Positions 8,935-17,598 of a DNA stretch of 64,000 bases are shown piece by piece (the stretch's first letter is position 1; each line of letters begins with the position of its first letter). Origin of the DNA: Croceitalea marina (GTDB lineage: Bacteria; Bacteroidota; Bacteroidia; Flavobacteriales; Flavobacteriaceae); assembly GCF_042684265.1 (NCBI RefSeq), contig NZ_JBHULB010000008.1:186001-250000 (forward strand), read 5' to 3'. The translations under genes were made by a program, and so were the position numbers. Under the pieces are notes generated by a model. That model was not told the origin of the DNA. It saw only the letters and a program-made list of their open reading frames with translations, and searched no databases.

Positions 8935-9542
8935 TGGAGAACGATTCTTATAAAACAGTAGCAAAAGCCTCAAATGAAGTACTTTTTAAGGATAGAAAAA
9001 GTAAATTTTTCGGGTACGTATTTCCAATCAACACAGAAGATGAGGTGAAACCCATCATTACCGGTTTAAAAAAGAAATACCATACTGCCAATCATGTATG
9101 TTATGCATGGCAACTAGGTACTGATACCATATCTTATAGAGCCAATGATGATGGAGAGCCGAATAACTCGGCAGGCATGCCTATTTATGGTCAAATTCAG
9201 ACCTTTGAACTCACTAATGTGCTAGTGGCCGTTGTTCGCTTTTTTGGCGGAACTAAGCTTGGAGTTGGCGGATTAGTACAGGCCTATAAAACATCGGCAC
9301 AATTGGCCATTGAATCAGCTTCAATTGTTGAAAAACTGATTGAAGTACAATTAAAAATTGTATTTGATTACCCCGAAATGGATATTGTAATGCGAATTTT
9401 AAAACAACATCACGTTCATATCCTATCTCAAAAGCTAGAACTAAATTGTGAATTACTTGTAACGGTTAGAAGAGGTGAGTATGAAATGATTCAAAAAAGA
9501 TTTGATGAGCTTCATAAAATCTCCATTTCAAAAATTCGTTAA
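8934..9542 (+). CDS. YigZ/IMPACT family protein
   Basis: This 202-residue protein matches the UPF0029 (IMPACT) family. The N-terminal domain contains SKFFGYVFPI and the strongly conserved CYAWQLG ... RANDDGEPNNSAGMPI and VVRFFGGTKLGVGGL segments. The C-terminal ferredoxin-like domain (DUF1949, residues ~135-195) follows. In eukaryotes IMPACT regulates the kinase GCN2. The role of the bacterial YigZ protein is not established, although nucleic-acid or ribosome binding has been suggested. It is the last gene of the ribD operon and overlaps the convergent thioesterase by 4 bp. Confidence 0.95.
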   Translation: MENDSYKTVAKASNEVLFKDRKSKFFGYVFPINTEDEVKPIITGLKKKYHTANHVCYAWQLGTDTISYRANDDGEPNNSAGMPIYGQIQTFELTNVLVAVVRFFGGTKLGVGGLVQAYKTSAQLAIESASIVEKLIEVQLKIVFDYPEMDIVMRILKQHHVHILSQKLELNCELLVTVRRGEYEMIQKRFDELHKISISKIR

Positions 9543-9937
9543 AAATCCAATTTATCGAGAATATAATCGGGACATTTCATCGGTTTATTTTTCGCTTTAT
9601 CCATAAAAGCCAAAACCGTATTTGCCTCAACTAACAATACCCTAGTTTCATTATAGATTTTATAGTCAAATTCAATCTTCACCATAGGCTTTTTTCGCAG
9701 TGTAGTTTCTACTGTAATCAAATCATCATATTTAGCAGATTTTAAGTACTTTAATTGTAAGTTTATTACTGGTAAAAGTACACCGTTTTCTTCCATTGAT
9801 TTATATGTTACGCCCAAATCCCTTAGCCACTCTACTCTTCCCATTTCAAGGTACTGCGCATAGTTGCCATGATAGACAATACCCATCTGATCTGTTTCAC
9901 CGTATCGTACCCGAAAAGAAAGTTTGTGATTCCTCAT
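9539..9937 (-). CDS. Acyl-CoA thioesterase, YbgC/4-hydroxybenzoyl-CoA thioesterase family
   Basis: This 132-residue hot-dog-fold protein hydrolyses acyl-CoA thioesters. The catalytic signature RYGETDQMGIVYHGNY (residues 11-26, with Asp16 and the Y-H pair at 22-23) is that of the YbgC/FadM branch, followed by Y-x-x-M-x-x-x-R (YLEMGRVEWL). The length is typical. The in vivo substrate (short- or long-chain acyl-CoA) cannot be read from the sequence. The gene is divergent from dnaA across ~200 bp and convergent with the yigZ-like gene. Confidence 0.93.
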   Translation of the reverse strand: MRNHKLSFRVRYGETDQMGIVYHGNYAQYLEMGRVEWLRDLGVTYKSMEENGVLLPVINLQLKYLKSAKYDDLITVETTLRKKPMVKIEFDYKIYNETRVLLVEANTVLAFMDKAKNKPMKCPDYILDKLDF

Positions 9938-10042
9938 GTTTTTAACTGAAAAAGTATATATTTATAGGCTTTGATTTCCTGACTGGAACATGCGAAAAAA
10001 AAAGTATAAATTCAACCTGTAATCATTTTTTTTTTAGGTTTT

Positions 10043-10072
10043 TTGTTCACATATTTGTCGCACCTATTTTTA
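10043..10072 (+). promoter_or_regulatory. Predicted Bacteroidota-type promoter of dnaA
   Basis: A TTG (10043-10045, inside a run TTTTTTG) is followed after exactly 19 bp by TATTTTTA (10065-10072), one base from the consensus TAnnTTTG. Transcription would start ~6 bases later and give a leader of roughly 60 nt before the dnaA ATG at 10138. Seen by eye; no start-site data are available. Confidence 0.55.
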
Positions 10073-10137
10073 CAGGGAAACATCTAAAGTTTTTCTAAAA
10101 CTTATAATACTAACCAACAAACAAAGGAACAATTTTT

Positions 10138-11562
10138 ATGAGTGTTACTGCATCTTCCGTTTGGAACAACTGTTTGGCTTTTATCGAAGATAATATCCAA
10201 CCGCAGGCATTCAAAACTTGGTTTTTACCAATAATTCCCGTTAGGTTAACCGACAACGCATTGAGTATTCAGGTGCCGAGTAAATTCTTTTACGAATGGC
10301 TTGAAGAACACTATGTTAAGCTTTTAAAAGTAGCATTGACCAAAGAGTTGGGTGCCAACGCCAAACTGGTTTACATTATTAAGATGGAGAACAAGTATGG
10401 TAACAACGAGCCTTTTACCGAAAAAATACCAAGTTCAAATCGCTCAGCTATGGCGCCACAAGAACTTGATGTTCCTATAACTTCGAAAAATCCGGAATTA
10501 AAGAATCCGTTCGTGATTCCTGGCATACGAAATATTAAAATCGAATCTCAATTAAACCCTAATTATAATTTCGAGAATTTCTTAGAAGGTGATTCAAATA
10601 GGCTTGCAAGATCAGCTGGAATGGCCGTCGCCAACAAACCCGGAGGCACTTCATTTAATCCACTATTGATTTTTGGTGGGGTTGGGTTAGGAAAAACACA
10701 TTTGGCCCATGCCATTGGTGTTGAAATAAAAGATAAATATCCCGAACGTACCGTTCTATACATTTCTGCGGAAAAATTTACCCAGCAATATATTGAATCT
10801 GTAAAAAAGAATACTCGTAACGACTTTATACATTTCTATCAGTTAATCGATGTCTTACTAATAGACGATGTTCAATTTTTATCAGGAAAATCGGGTACCC
10901 AAGACGTGTTCTTCCACATTTTCAATCATTTGCACCAAAATGGCAAGCAGGTTATCTTAACATCCGATAAGGCACCGGTAGATATGCAAGATATCGAACA
11001 ACGTTTACTGTCGCGTTTCAAGTGGGGGCTATCGGCAGAATTGCAAGCTCCGGACTACGAAACCAGGGTTTCTATCCTTAAGAACAAGCTTTACAGGGAT
11101 GGTGTTGAAATGCCCGATGACATTATTGACCATGTTGCCAAAAACATTAAAACCAACATCAGGGAGCTAGAGGGTGCCATTATTTCTTTAATTGCCCAAT
11201 CTTCATTCAATAAAAGAGAAGTTACTCTTGAACTTGCACAGCAGGTCGTAGAAAAGTTCGTAAAGAATACAAAACGTGAAGTTTCTATAGACTACATTCA
11301 AAAAGTAGTTTCCGATTATTTTGAAATGGATGTTGCCACGCTCCAATCAAAAACAAGAAAGCGTCATATCGTACAGGCGAGACAATTGGCCATGTTCTTT
11401 GCTAAAAAGTTTACAAAAGCTTCTTTGGCAAGCATAGGTTCTCAGATTGGAAAACGTGATCATGCCACAGTACTGCATGCTTGTAAAACAGTTGACAATC
11501 TAGCTGAAACCGACAAGCAGTTCAGAAAGTACATTGAAGACCTTAATAAGAAGTTTACCTAA
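10138..11562 (+). CDS. dnaA: Chromosomal replication initiator DnaA
   Basis: DnaA binds DnaA boxes and opens the replication origin in its ATP form. The N-terminal domain I (residues 1-85) contains W-N-x-C-L and FKTWFLPI. Walker A is GGVGLGKT (180-187) and Walker B is LLIDDVQFL. Sensor and arginine-finger regions follow. The C-terminal domain IV has the DnaA signature within IGSQIGKRDHATVLHACKTV. The length, 474 residues, is usual for Bacteroidota. I see no cluster of DnaA boxes beside it, and dnaN is not adjacent. The gene is followed after 11 bp by a phosphatase gene, so read-through is likely. Confidence 0.98.
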   Translation: MSVTASSVWNNCLAFIEDNIQPQAFKTWFLPIIPVRLTDNALSIQVPSKFFYEWLEEHYVKLLKVALTKELGANAKLVYIIKMENKYGNNEPFTEKIPSSNRSAMAPQELDVPITSKNPELKNPFVIPGIRNIKIESQLNPNYNFENFLEGDSNRLARSAGMAVANKPGGTSFNPLLIFGGVGLGKTHLAHAIGVEIKDKYPERTVLYISAEKFTQQYIESVKKNTRNDFIHFYQLIDVLLIDDVQFLSGKSGTQDVFFHIFNHLHQNGKQVILTSDKAPVDMQDIEQRLLSRFKWGLSAELQAPDYETRVSILKNKLYRDGVEMPDDIIDHVAKNIKTNIRELEGAIISLIAQSSFNKREVTLELAQQVVEKFVKNTKREVSIDYIQKVVSDYFEMDVATLQSKTRKRHIVQARQLAMFFAKKFTKASLASIGSQIGKRDHATVLHACKTVDNLAETDKQFRKYIEDLNKKFT

Positions 11563-11573
11563 TCACTTTAAGC

Positions 11574-12038
11574 ATGACCAAAGTTTTGATGGTGTGCCTT
11601 GGTAATATCTGCAGGTCTCCATTGGCCGAGGGTATATTACAATCAAAGACAAATGCTGCTACTGTTTATGTTGATTCTGCCGGCACAGCCGGTTTTCACG
11701 TGGGTAACCGGCCAGACCAACGTTCCATAGCCGTTGCAAAAAAATACGGAATAGATATTTCAACCCAAACTTGCAGAAAATTCTCTTCAGCGGACCTTGA
11801 GGTATTTGACCTTATTTATGTTATGGATGAGAATAATTATGCTAACGTAATTGTCAAAACTTCAAATGATAGTCAAAAGGATAAAGTAAAATTACTTTTG
11901 AGTGAAATTAATGGTGAACTAAAAGAGGTTCCAGATCCGTACTATGGCGGTTCCGATGGATTTGAAAATGTATTTCGGCTTATTGAAGAAGCCTGCAATA
12001 CCATAGCCGAAAAACTTAACGGAAATGCAAACAACTAA
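11574..12038 (+). CDS. Low-molecular-weight protein-tyrosine phosphatase
   Basis: This 154-residue phosphatase has the P-loop C8-LGNICR14-S (C-x5-R-S) at its very N-terminus and the general-acid loop VPDPYYGG near residue 120, both diagnostic of the LMW-PTP family. It should dephosphorylate phosphotyrosine proteins, or possibly small phosphate esters; bacterial members often regulate exopolysaccharide kinases, but no such gene is nearby. It lies directly after dnaA and overlaps the next methyltransferase gene by 14 bp, so the three probably share a transcript. Confidence 0.96.
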   Translation: MTKVLMVCLGNICRSPLAEGILQSKTNAATVYVDSAGTAGFHVGNRPDQRSIAVAKKYGIDISTQTCRKFSSADLEVFDLIYVMDENNYANVIVKTSNDSQKDKVKLLLSEINGELKEVPDPYYGGSDGFENVFRLIEEACNTIAEKLNGNANN

Positions 12039-12753
12039 CCCAAATAGCACTTTTGGTAAATTATATTTAATTCCAAGTACCTTGGGAGACAGCCCTCCAC
12101 TTGAAGTCTTGCCAATATCGATAAAAAGGGCAATAGAGAATATTGACCATTACATCGCCGAAAACGAAAAGACGGCAAGAAAGTTCATTAAGGCCGTAAG
12201 CGCCAACAAATCACAGCCGGAACTGCATTTTGAGACCTTAAATAAATTTACCGACCCCTCAGAACTCCCCAACTATCTTAGTCCCTGTCTTCAAGGTTTG
12301 GATGTCGGACTATTATCGGAAGCCGGTTGCCCTGCAATTGCGGACCCTGGCGCAAATGTCGTGCGTATAGCCCATGATAAAAAAATTCAGGTAGTGCCTT
12401 TAGTTGGGCCTTCTTCAATTTTATTAGCAATGATGGCTAGTGGTATGAACGGGCAAAATTTTGCCTTTAATGGATATCTGCCCATAGACAACAGCGAGCG
12501 AAGAAGCGTTATTAAAAAATTTGAACGTAGATCAAAAGAAACCGGTCAATCTCAGATTTTTATAGAAACCCCTTATAGAAACGATAAACTACTTACCGAA
12601 CTACTAAAAGTACTTCAACCTCACACACAACTCTGTGTAGCGGCCGACATCAGTCTTCAAACCGAAACCATATACACCAAATCTATCGGCGATTGGCGAA
12701 AAGTAATGGTAGATCTGCACAAAAGACCTACCATCTTTATTATTCAGGCATAA
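12025..12753 (+). CDS. SAM-dependent methyltransferase, tetrapyrrole-methylase/RsmI-like
   Basis: This 242-residue protein belongs to the tetrapyrrole methylase fold that includes RsmI (16S rRNA C1402 2'-O-methyltransferase). The segments LLSEAGCPAIADPGANVVR and VVPLVGPSSILLAMMASGMNG are characteristic RsmI-type motifs, and IFIETPYRNDKLL follows. However, the N-terminal GxLYLVPTPIGN region of true RsmI is altered to GKLYLIPSTLGD, and a charged insert sits at residues 30-75. Bacteroidota carry such a divergent paralogue besides RsmI; its substrate is uncertain. It ends the dnaA transcript and is followed by a clear terminator hairpin. Confidence 0.85.
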   Translation: MQTTNPNSTFGKLYLIPSTLGDSPPLEVLPISIKRAIENIDHYIAENEKTARKFIKAVSANKSQPELHFETLNKFTDPSELPNYLSPCLQGLDVGLLSEAGCPAIADPGANVVRIAHDKKIQVVPLVGPSSILLAMMASGMNGQNFAFNGYLPIDNSERRSVIKKFERRSKETGQSQIFIETPYRNDKLLTELLKVLQPHTQLCVAADISLQTETIYTKSIGDWRKVMVDLHKRPTIFIIQA

Positions 12754-12787
12754 AAAAATCCCAAAGCAAAAATTGCTTCAGGATTTT
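12754..12787 (+). terminator. Intrinsic terminator after the dnaA operon
   Basis: The hairpin pairs AAAATCC / GGATTTT (outer) and AAGCAA / TTGCTT (inner), with one internal mismatch pair and a short A-rich loop. It begins immediately after the methyltransferase stop codon. Being A-rich on one side and T-rich on the other, it could also act for the convergent lysozyme-like gene. Confidence 0.7.
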
Positions 12788-12806
12788 CTATTGTTCTCGT
12801 ATCGCA

Positions 12807-13451
12807 CTAAATTTTCGGGTTATGCACCGATTTTATCATTGAAATATCATAACCATTGAATTTCTTCACATAATAGGCAATGGTGCTACCGTAAGCATCT
12901 GAAAAGTCTGTCTTTCCATAAGACCTAAGGTATTTTTTCACATTGCCAGCTCCGGCAAGGTGCGCTGCAGCTACAATTCCCGATTCTGAAATAGTCGTTC
13001 CGTTAATGCGTTTTCCTACAAACCTTTTAATATCTCTTCTTAATATCCATTTGTTTCTAGAGACATTCAATTCAAAAACATTCTCTTGAAGAACCGGGTC
13101 GTTCAAAAACTTTTTGGTATCATGAACTCCCAACAGTTTTAATGTATTAGCACCGAATTGATACTTACCTAAGTATCCTAGAGTATTAACAACTCCATAT
13201 TGTCCTTGTGATTCTTTAAAAGCGATAGCCTCTTTAAAACCCTGAAAACCGTTCTTTAAGAAAATAGTGTTTGTGTCATACGTCTCTGCTGATTCTTGCA
13301 CCTTAGGAAATGCCGCAAGGGTGTTCTCAACTACCCTTGCACTTTCTGGAAGCATAACAAATTCAACATTCTGATTAGTTATGTTTTTTCCAAAACTGGT
13401 CAAAACCACAATAATTACCAGATGACCTAAAAAACTGATCCATCTTTTCAT
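12807..13451 (-). CDS. Secreted lysozyme/transglycosylase-fold protein
   Basis: This 214-residue protein has an N-terminal membrane-spanning signal (residues 5-20). The segment AFKESQGQYG with Glu80, followed by LGYLGKYQFG and later SGIVAAAHLAGAGNVKKYL, has the layout of the lysozyme-like soluble transglycosylase fold: catalytic Glu-Ser, a G-x-Y-Q-F/M motif, then A-A-x-x-A-G-x-x-x-V. It probably cleaves or binds peptidoglycan in the periplasm. It lacks LysM or SLT-length N-terminal repeats. It stands alone on the minus strand between the dnaA terminator and mltG, 156 bp from mltG. Confidence 0.75.
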   Translation of the reverse strand: MKRWISFLGHLVIIVVLTSFGKNITNQNVEFVMLPESARVVENTLAAFPKVQESAETYDTNTIFLKNGFQGFKEAIAFKESQGQYGVVNTLGYLGKYQFGANTLKLLGVHDTKKFLNDPVLQENVFELNVSRNKWILRRDIKRFVGKRINGTTISESGIVAAAHLAGAGNVKKYLRSYGKTDFSDAYGSTIAYYVKKFNGYDISMIKSVHNPKI

Positions 13452-13607
13452 AATTCAAAATTTTAATTTCTACGGTAATACGCAGATTTAAATTTGAGGG
13501 GGCAAATATAGTGGGGGAAGTTTGTTGATTGATGTTAAAGCTCCTAAGATTTTCTTAAAACATACCCAAATTACGTTAACAGGTGAGATTTAATCGCCAA
13601 AACGAGC

Positions 13608-14654
13608 TTATCTCTTGATTCTCTGATTGTTCAACCATCGGATATACTGCTCTTTATTACGGTTATGTTGCGCCAAGGTCTTGGCAAACATGTGGTATCC
13701 GAAGTTTGAAACGTCGGCAACAAAGAATAAATACTCATGTTTTTCAGGATTTAAAACTGCGTTTATAGAAGAAACATCCGGCATTGTAATGGGTCCTGGA
13801 GGCAAACCTTTGTTTTTATAGGTGTTATATGGAGAGTCCATTTCTAAATCTCGGTAAAGCACTCTTTTAATAATGGTATCATAATTTCCTGTCTCTTTTT
13901 TTATGGCATAGATAACTGTAGGGTCTGCCTGAAGTGGAATACCTTTTCTTAGGCGATTCAAATATACCCCTGCTACTCTTGGGCGTTCATCTACCTTAGC
14001 TGTCTCTTTTTGCACTATTGCTGCAAGTGCCAATACTTTCATGGGGCTAAGATCAAGTGCTTCGGCCTTAGCTTTTCGTTCATCATTCCAAAAACGATTA
14101 TATTCTTTAAGCATACGCTTACGAAAACCTACTGCATTTGTATTCCAAAAAAATTCGTAGGTATTGGGTAAGTATAGTGATAGTTTGGTATCGTCGTTAA
14201 AGTTGTTCGCACTTAAAAAATCTGCTTCATTAAATGCTTTTACAAGAGAGACACTATCGGCTTCAATCTGCGCGGCAATTCTACCTGCCAAAGCTTCAAC
14301 AGTCTCTTGATTATTGAAAGAAACCTTTATAGCAATATTGTTACTTCGTAAAGAATTGACAATATCATTATTATTCATCCCTTTAGCAATCCTATATTTA
14401 CCCCCCTTTATGTTTGAAGTATATCCTTTGCGTTGTGCTACCGCCTCAAAAGTACTCCAGTCTTTTAACAAAGGGGTCAGTTGCTCTTTTACCTGGCCAA
14501 TAGTGGCATCCGAAGGAATAAAAATGTAAGCTTCCTCGTTATCAAAACTGGTGTTTGGTAAAAAAATAGCCCCATAAATAGTGTAGGCAAAGTAGCCACA
14601 GATCACCAGTCCTAAAATGGCAGTTGCCCAAATTACTTTTTTTAAATTCTTCAA
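13608..14654 (-). CDS. mltG: Endolytic transglycosylase MltG
   Basis: MltG is an inner-membrane endolytic transglycosylase that cleaves nascent glycan strands and sets their length. The protein has one N-terminal membrane helix (residues 7-30), a LysM-like domain, and the YceG catalytic domain with AAIVQKETAKVDERPRVAGV; Glu217 lines up with the catalytic Glu218 of the E. coli enzyme. Downstream RKGIPLQADPTVIYA and SPYNTYKNKGLPPGPI are family hallmarks. The 348-residue length is normal. Its start overlaps the GNAT gene by 4 bp, in the operon dapF-GNAT-mltG. Confidence 0.97.
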   Translation of the reverse strand: MKNLKKVIWATAILGLVICGYFAYTIYGAIFLPNTSFDNEEAYIFIPSDATIGQVKEQLTPLLKDWSTFEAVAQRKGYTSNIKGGKYRIAKGMNNNDIVNSLRSNNIAIKVSFNNQETVEALAGRIAAQIEADSVSLVKAFNEADFLSANNFNDDTKLSLYLPNTYEFFWNTNAVGFRKRMLKEYNRFWNDERKAKAEALDLSPMKVLALAAIVQKETAKVDERPRVAGVYLNRLRKGIPLQADPTVIYAIKKETGNYDTIIKRVLYRDLEMDSPYNTYKNKGLPPGPITMPDVSSINAVLNPEKHEYLFFVADVSNFGYHMFAKTLAQHNRNKEQYIRWLNNQRIKR

Positions 14655-15175
14655 GATTTTACTTTTTGATATAAAACTTCATTTTTAAAGGTTCCGTCCG
14701 TCAAAATCCAATCTTTTTTAATTCCAACTTTTTGGAAGCCCTTCTTTTCAAAAAGCCGAATGCTAGGTGCGTTCGTCTCTAAAATATTGGCATATAATTG
14801 ATGTAGATTCAACTTAGTGAAAACATAGTTGGATACTAGATCTAAAGCCTCTTCCCCTACTCCTTTATTTCTATTCTTTTCTTCCATTATAATAATCCCC
14901 ACCCCAGCCCTCAAGTTTTTTGGGTCAAAATCGAATAAATCAATAAGTCCGATAACAAGGTCTTCAGTATTACAGATACACAAACGCAATTGCTTGACCT
15001 CATAAATATCTCGATGGGCATTATCTAAATACAGCTGCAATACCCCTTTCGAGTAAGGGGCTAATGTGCCACTAACTTCCCAAATCTCCGTGTTATTTTC
15101 TAATTTATATAAAAAATCAAGATCTTGTTTTTCAAGGGCCCTCAGATAAATATTTTCACCTTTTAGACCTAGCAT
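14651..15175 (-). CDS. GNAT family N-acetyltransferase (RimJ/RimL-like)
   Basis: This 174-residue protein begins with the RimJ/RimL-type pattern LKGENIYLRALEKQDLDFLY. The acetyl-CoA motif is KNRNKGVGEEALDLV (residues ~101-115), and the C-terminus has NAPSIRLFEKKGFQKVG. These are typical of N-acetyltransferases that modify ribosomal proteins or amino-sugar or amino-acid substrates; the exact target is unknown. It sits between dapF (7 bp overlap) and mltG (4 bp overlap), so it is transcribed with cell-wall genes, but a wall-related substrate is only a guess. Confidence 0.9.
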   Translation of the reverse strand: MLGLKGENIYLRALEKQDLDFLYKLENNTEIWEVSGTLAPYSKGVLQLYLDNAHRDIYEVKQLRLCICNTEDLVIGLIDLFDFDPKNLRAGVGIIIMEEKNRNKGVGEEALDLVSNYVFTKLNLHQLYANILETNAPSIRLFEKKGFQKVGIKKDWILTDGTFKNEVLYQKVKS

Positions 15176-15957
15176 GAAATTTCTCCTTTAAACACAAAAT
15201 TTGCAGCACCAATAAGGTATACGTCAGTATACTTTCCTTCATTTTCAAAAAAAGTTACCTGCAACTTACCTCCTTCTGTATTTATATGAATATGGTTTTG
15301 TTCGGTTACTTTTGCTTTATGCATAGCTAAAGCAACAGCCGTAACACCAGTGCCACAAGAGAGAGTTTCATCCTCAACACCACGTTCATACGTGCGTATT
15401 TGAAAAGTATTGGAATCTACTGGGGACACAAAATTGATATTACTACCTTCTTTACCATATATGCCATAGCGGAGCTTAGCGCCTTCTTTTGCAACGTCTA
15501 ATTTAGCCAGGTCTTTCACAATTTGTACATGGTGTGGCGAACCCGTATCTAAAAAAACATACTTCTCTTTCTCTTTGACCTCATCTACATCTATCATCTG
15601 TAGTGTGACCAAATCATGAGTAATAGTAGCTTTATGAAGGCCATCTACGGCATTGAAAGTAGTATCATTCTCAATCACCCCTAGTTTTTTTGCAAAAGCA
15701 ACAATGCAACGCCCACCATTGCCGCACATAGTGCTTTCATTGCCGTCAGAATTGTAATAGACCATCTTAAAATCTGACAATTCGTCATTTTCTAGCAGAA
15801 TTAGTCCGTCGGCTCCAATGCCAAATTTTCTGTCACATAAAAAAGCAACCAATTTGGTATTGTTTTTGGGAAATAATTGCTGACGATTATCAATAAGCAC
15901 AAAATCGTTTCCTGTGCCTTGATATTTGTAAAATTGAAGTTGCAAATCCAAATCCAT
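15169..15957 (-). CDS. dapF: Diaminopimelate epimerase DapF
   Basis: DapF converts LL- to meso-diaminopimelate, the precursor of lysine and of the peptidoglycan cross-link. The two catalytic cysteines are visible: Cys78 in MCGNGGRC and Cys201 in LSCGTGVTA. The N-terminus has the family pattern FYKYQGTGNDFVLIDN. The length, 262 residues, is normal. The chosen ATG gives a short MDLDLQLQ lead; TTG codons inside it are alternative starts. It heads the dapF-GNAT-mltG operon, which couples wall precursor synthesis and wall processing, and is divergent from the DegP-like gene. Confidence 0.97.
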   Translation of the reverse strand: MDLDLQLQFYKYQGTGNDFVLIDNRQQLFPKNNTKLVAFLCDRKFGIGADGLILLENDELSDFKMVYYNSDGNESTMCGNGGRCIVAFAKKLGVIENDTTFNAVDGLHKATITHDLVTLQMIDVDEVKEKEKYVFLDTGSPHHVQIVKDLAKLDVAKEGAKLRYGIYGKEGSNINFVSPVDSNTFQIRTYERGVEDETLSCGTGVTAVALAMHKAKVTEQNHIHINTEGGKLQVTFFENEGKYTDVYLIGAANFVFKGEISC

Positions 15958-16079
15958 CGGGTAAAGATACTATATTCTTTAAGGATTTTTTTGCAGTTAA
16001 AAGAGCGTTAAACTGTTAAAATGAACTTTTAATTTCGACTACTTTTAGGAAAGCTAAATGTTAAAATAAAACTTTGAAT

Positions 16080-17471
16080 ATGAAAAGAACAGCAAATTTA
16101 TTCGTAGTTGCCCTTTTAGCCGGGGGAATAACCTTAGGGGCCTACAAGTTATTTTTTGAAAAAGAAACGTACAATTACTTATCAGATGACAATACCGCTT
16201 CATTTGTGACCACGAGCAATCTTAGCACTTCTGCGAGAGGTGCCGGCATTAATGAGGTAGACTTTACCATAGCGGCCGAAAAAACAGTAAATGCCGTGGT
16301 TCACGTCAAAAATATGACACTTGTTGAACGAAATCCTGTAGCGCAGTTCTTCTATGGCTCCGAAGCCATCCAAAGACCTCAAGTAGGTACTGGATCTGGT
16401 GTTATCATCTCCCCTGACGGGTATATTGTTACCAACAACCATGTTATTGATAGAGCTACAAAAATTGAAGTTACCTTAAATAACAATAAAAGTTACGAGG
16501 CCGAAGTAGTTGGGGCCGACGCGAATTCAGACATTGCGCTATTAAAAATCGATGTTGAAAATCTGCCCTATTTAGCATTTGGTGACTCTGATAATGCAAA
16601 AATCGGGGAATGGGTTTTGGCCGTTGGCAATCCTTTTAATCTTACCTCTACTGTAACAGCAGGTATAGTTAGTGCAAAAGCACGCTCTTTATCGGTAGCA
16701 AGAAATCAGTCTTTCATACAAACAGATGCTGCCGTAAACCCGGGCAACAGTGGTGGTGCCCTTGTAAATACCAATGGCGATTTAATTGGAATTAATACAG
16801 CAATAACTTCGCAAACTGGCTCTTATGTCGGTTATTCGTTTGCTGTACCAAGTAATATTGCTAAAAAAGTAGTCGATGATTTATTGGAATTTGGTAATGT
16901 TCAAAAGGGAATTTTAGGAGTAAATACAGTACCAGAAAATTCAAAACAAGCCTTGGAGCTTGGCATCAATGAGATTCAAGGGGTATATATCGCTGGTATT
17001 GCGGACGAATCAGGTGCTGAAGAAGCTGGCCTTAAGGTTGAAGATGTCATTAAACAAGTTGACAACGTTAGGGTTACCAAATTCTCAGAGTTAACAGGAT
17101 ATCTTTCCGCTAAGCGTCCAGGGGACGAGGTTGAAGTAACTATAGATAGAAATGGTAAAAAAATGGTGTTACCTGTTGTCTTAAAGAAAAATCAAACAGC
17201 GGACATGCCTGTAATGGGATTCCGGGTTAAAAATCTTTCTGAAAAAGACAAAAAACAATACAATCTTAAAGAAGGAGTTAAAATTATTGACGTACCACAA
17301 CAATATGTGAATTATGATTTGATAGGAAAGGTAATTATTAAAGTTGACGATGATGAAGTCAACGATATTGACGATGCCAAGGCTATTTTTAGTAAAATAT
17401 CAAGATATGGCTCTACCAGTATAACTTTAATGACCGAAGACGGAGAACGAGAAAGACTTATTTTTCAGTAA
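16080..17471 (+). CDS. Periplasmic serine endoprotease DegP/HtrA family
   Basis: HtrA proteases degrade or refold damaged envelope proteins. The N-terminus is a membrane signal (residues 5-24). The trypsin-like triad is His121 (TNNHVID), Asp151 (SDIALLKID) and Ser224 (NPGNSGGAL). Two PDZ regions follow (about 265-365 and 380-464); the second is rather divergent. The start is the ATG at 16080: an in-frame TTG 6 bp upstream adds only two residues and is unlikely. The gene stands alone, divergent from dapF, and ends at a strong terminator. Confidence 0.96.
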   Translation: MKRTANLFVVALLAGGITLGAYKLFFEKETYNYLSDDNTASFVTTSNLSTSARGAGINEVDFTIAAEKTVNAVVHVKNMTLVERNPVAQFFYGSEAIQRPQVGTGSGVIISPDGYIVTNNHVIDRATKIEVTLNNNKSYEAEVVGADANSDIALLKIDVENLPYLAFGDSDNAKIGEWVLAVGNPFNLTSTVTAGIVSAKARSLSVARNQSFIQTDAAVNPGNSGGALVNTNGDLIGINTAITSQTGSYVGYSFAVPSNIAKKVVDDLLEFGNVQKGILGVNTVPENSKQALELGINEIQGVYIAGIADESGAEEAGLKVEDVIKQVDNVRVTKFSELTGYLSAKRPGDEVEVTIDRNGKKMVLPVVLKKNQTADMPVMGFRVKNLSEKDKKQYNLKEGVKIIDVPQQYVNYDLIGKVIIKVDDDEVNDIDDAKAIFSKISRYGSTSITLMTEDGERERLIFQ

Positions 17472-17491
17472 ATAGCAAATAACAATTAGCA

Positions 17492-17520
17492 AAAAAAGCG
17501 CCTCATTGGAGGCGCTTTTT
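17492..17520 (+). terminator. Strong intrinsic terminator after the HtrA gene
   Basis: A perfect 7-bp GC-rich stem (GCGCCTC / GAGGCGC, 17498-17504 and 17509-17515) has a 4-base ATTG loop, an upstream A-run and a downstream T-run. This is a textbook Rho-independent terminator about 20 bases after the stop codon. Confidence 0.93.
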
Positions 17521-17560
17521 ATTTATCAATTATTCCTTTTACGAAAACGTTTGAAATAAC

Positions 17561-17568
17561 TACTTTTG
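17561..17568 (+). promoter_or_regulatory. Predicted -7 element of the gap promoter
   Basis: TACTTTTG matches the Bacteroidota -7 consensus TAnnTTTG exactly and lies ~30 bp before the gap ATG. No clear TTG is found 19 bp upstream; a T-run stands there instead. The upstream terminator ends at 17520, so a separate promoter is expected here. Confidence 0.5.
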
Positions 17569-17598
17569 CGAAAAATTTAAACAACCAGTACTCCAGTT

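Noticed and set aside
9938..10137. Replication origin upstream of dnaA
   Set aside because: The region has T-runs and a promoter but no cluster of DnaA boxes; dnaN is not adjacent. I cannot support an origin call.
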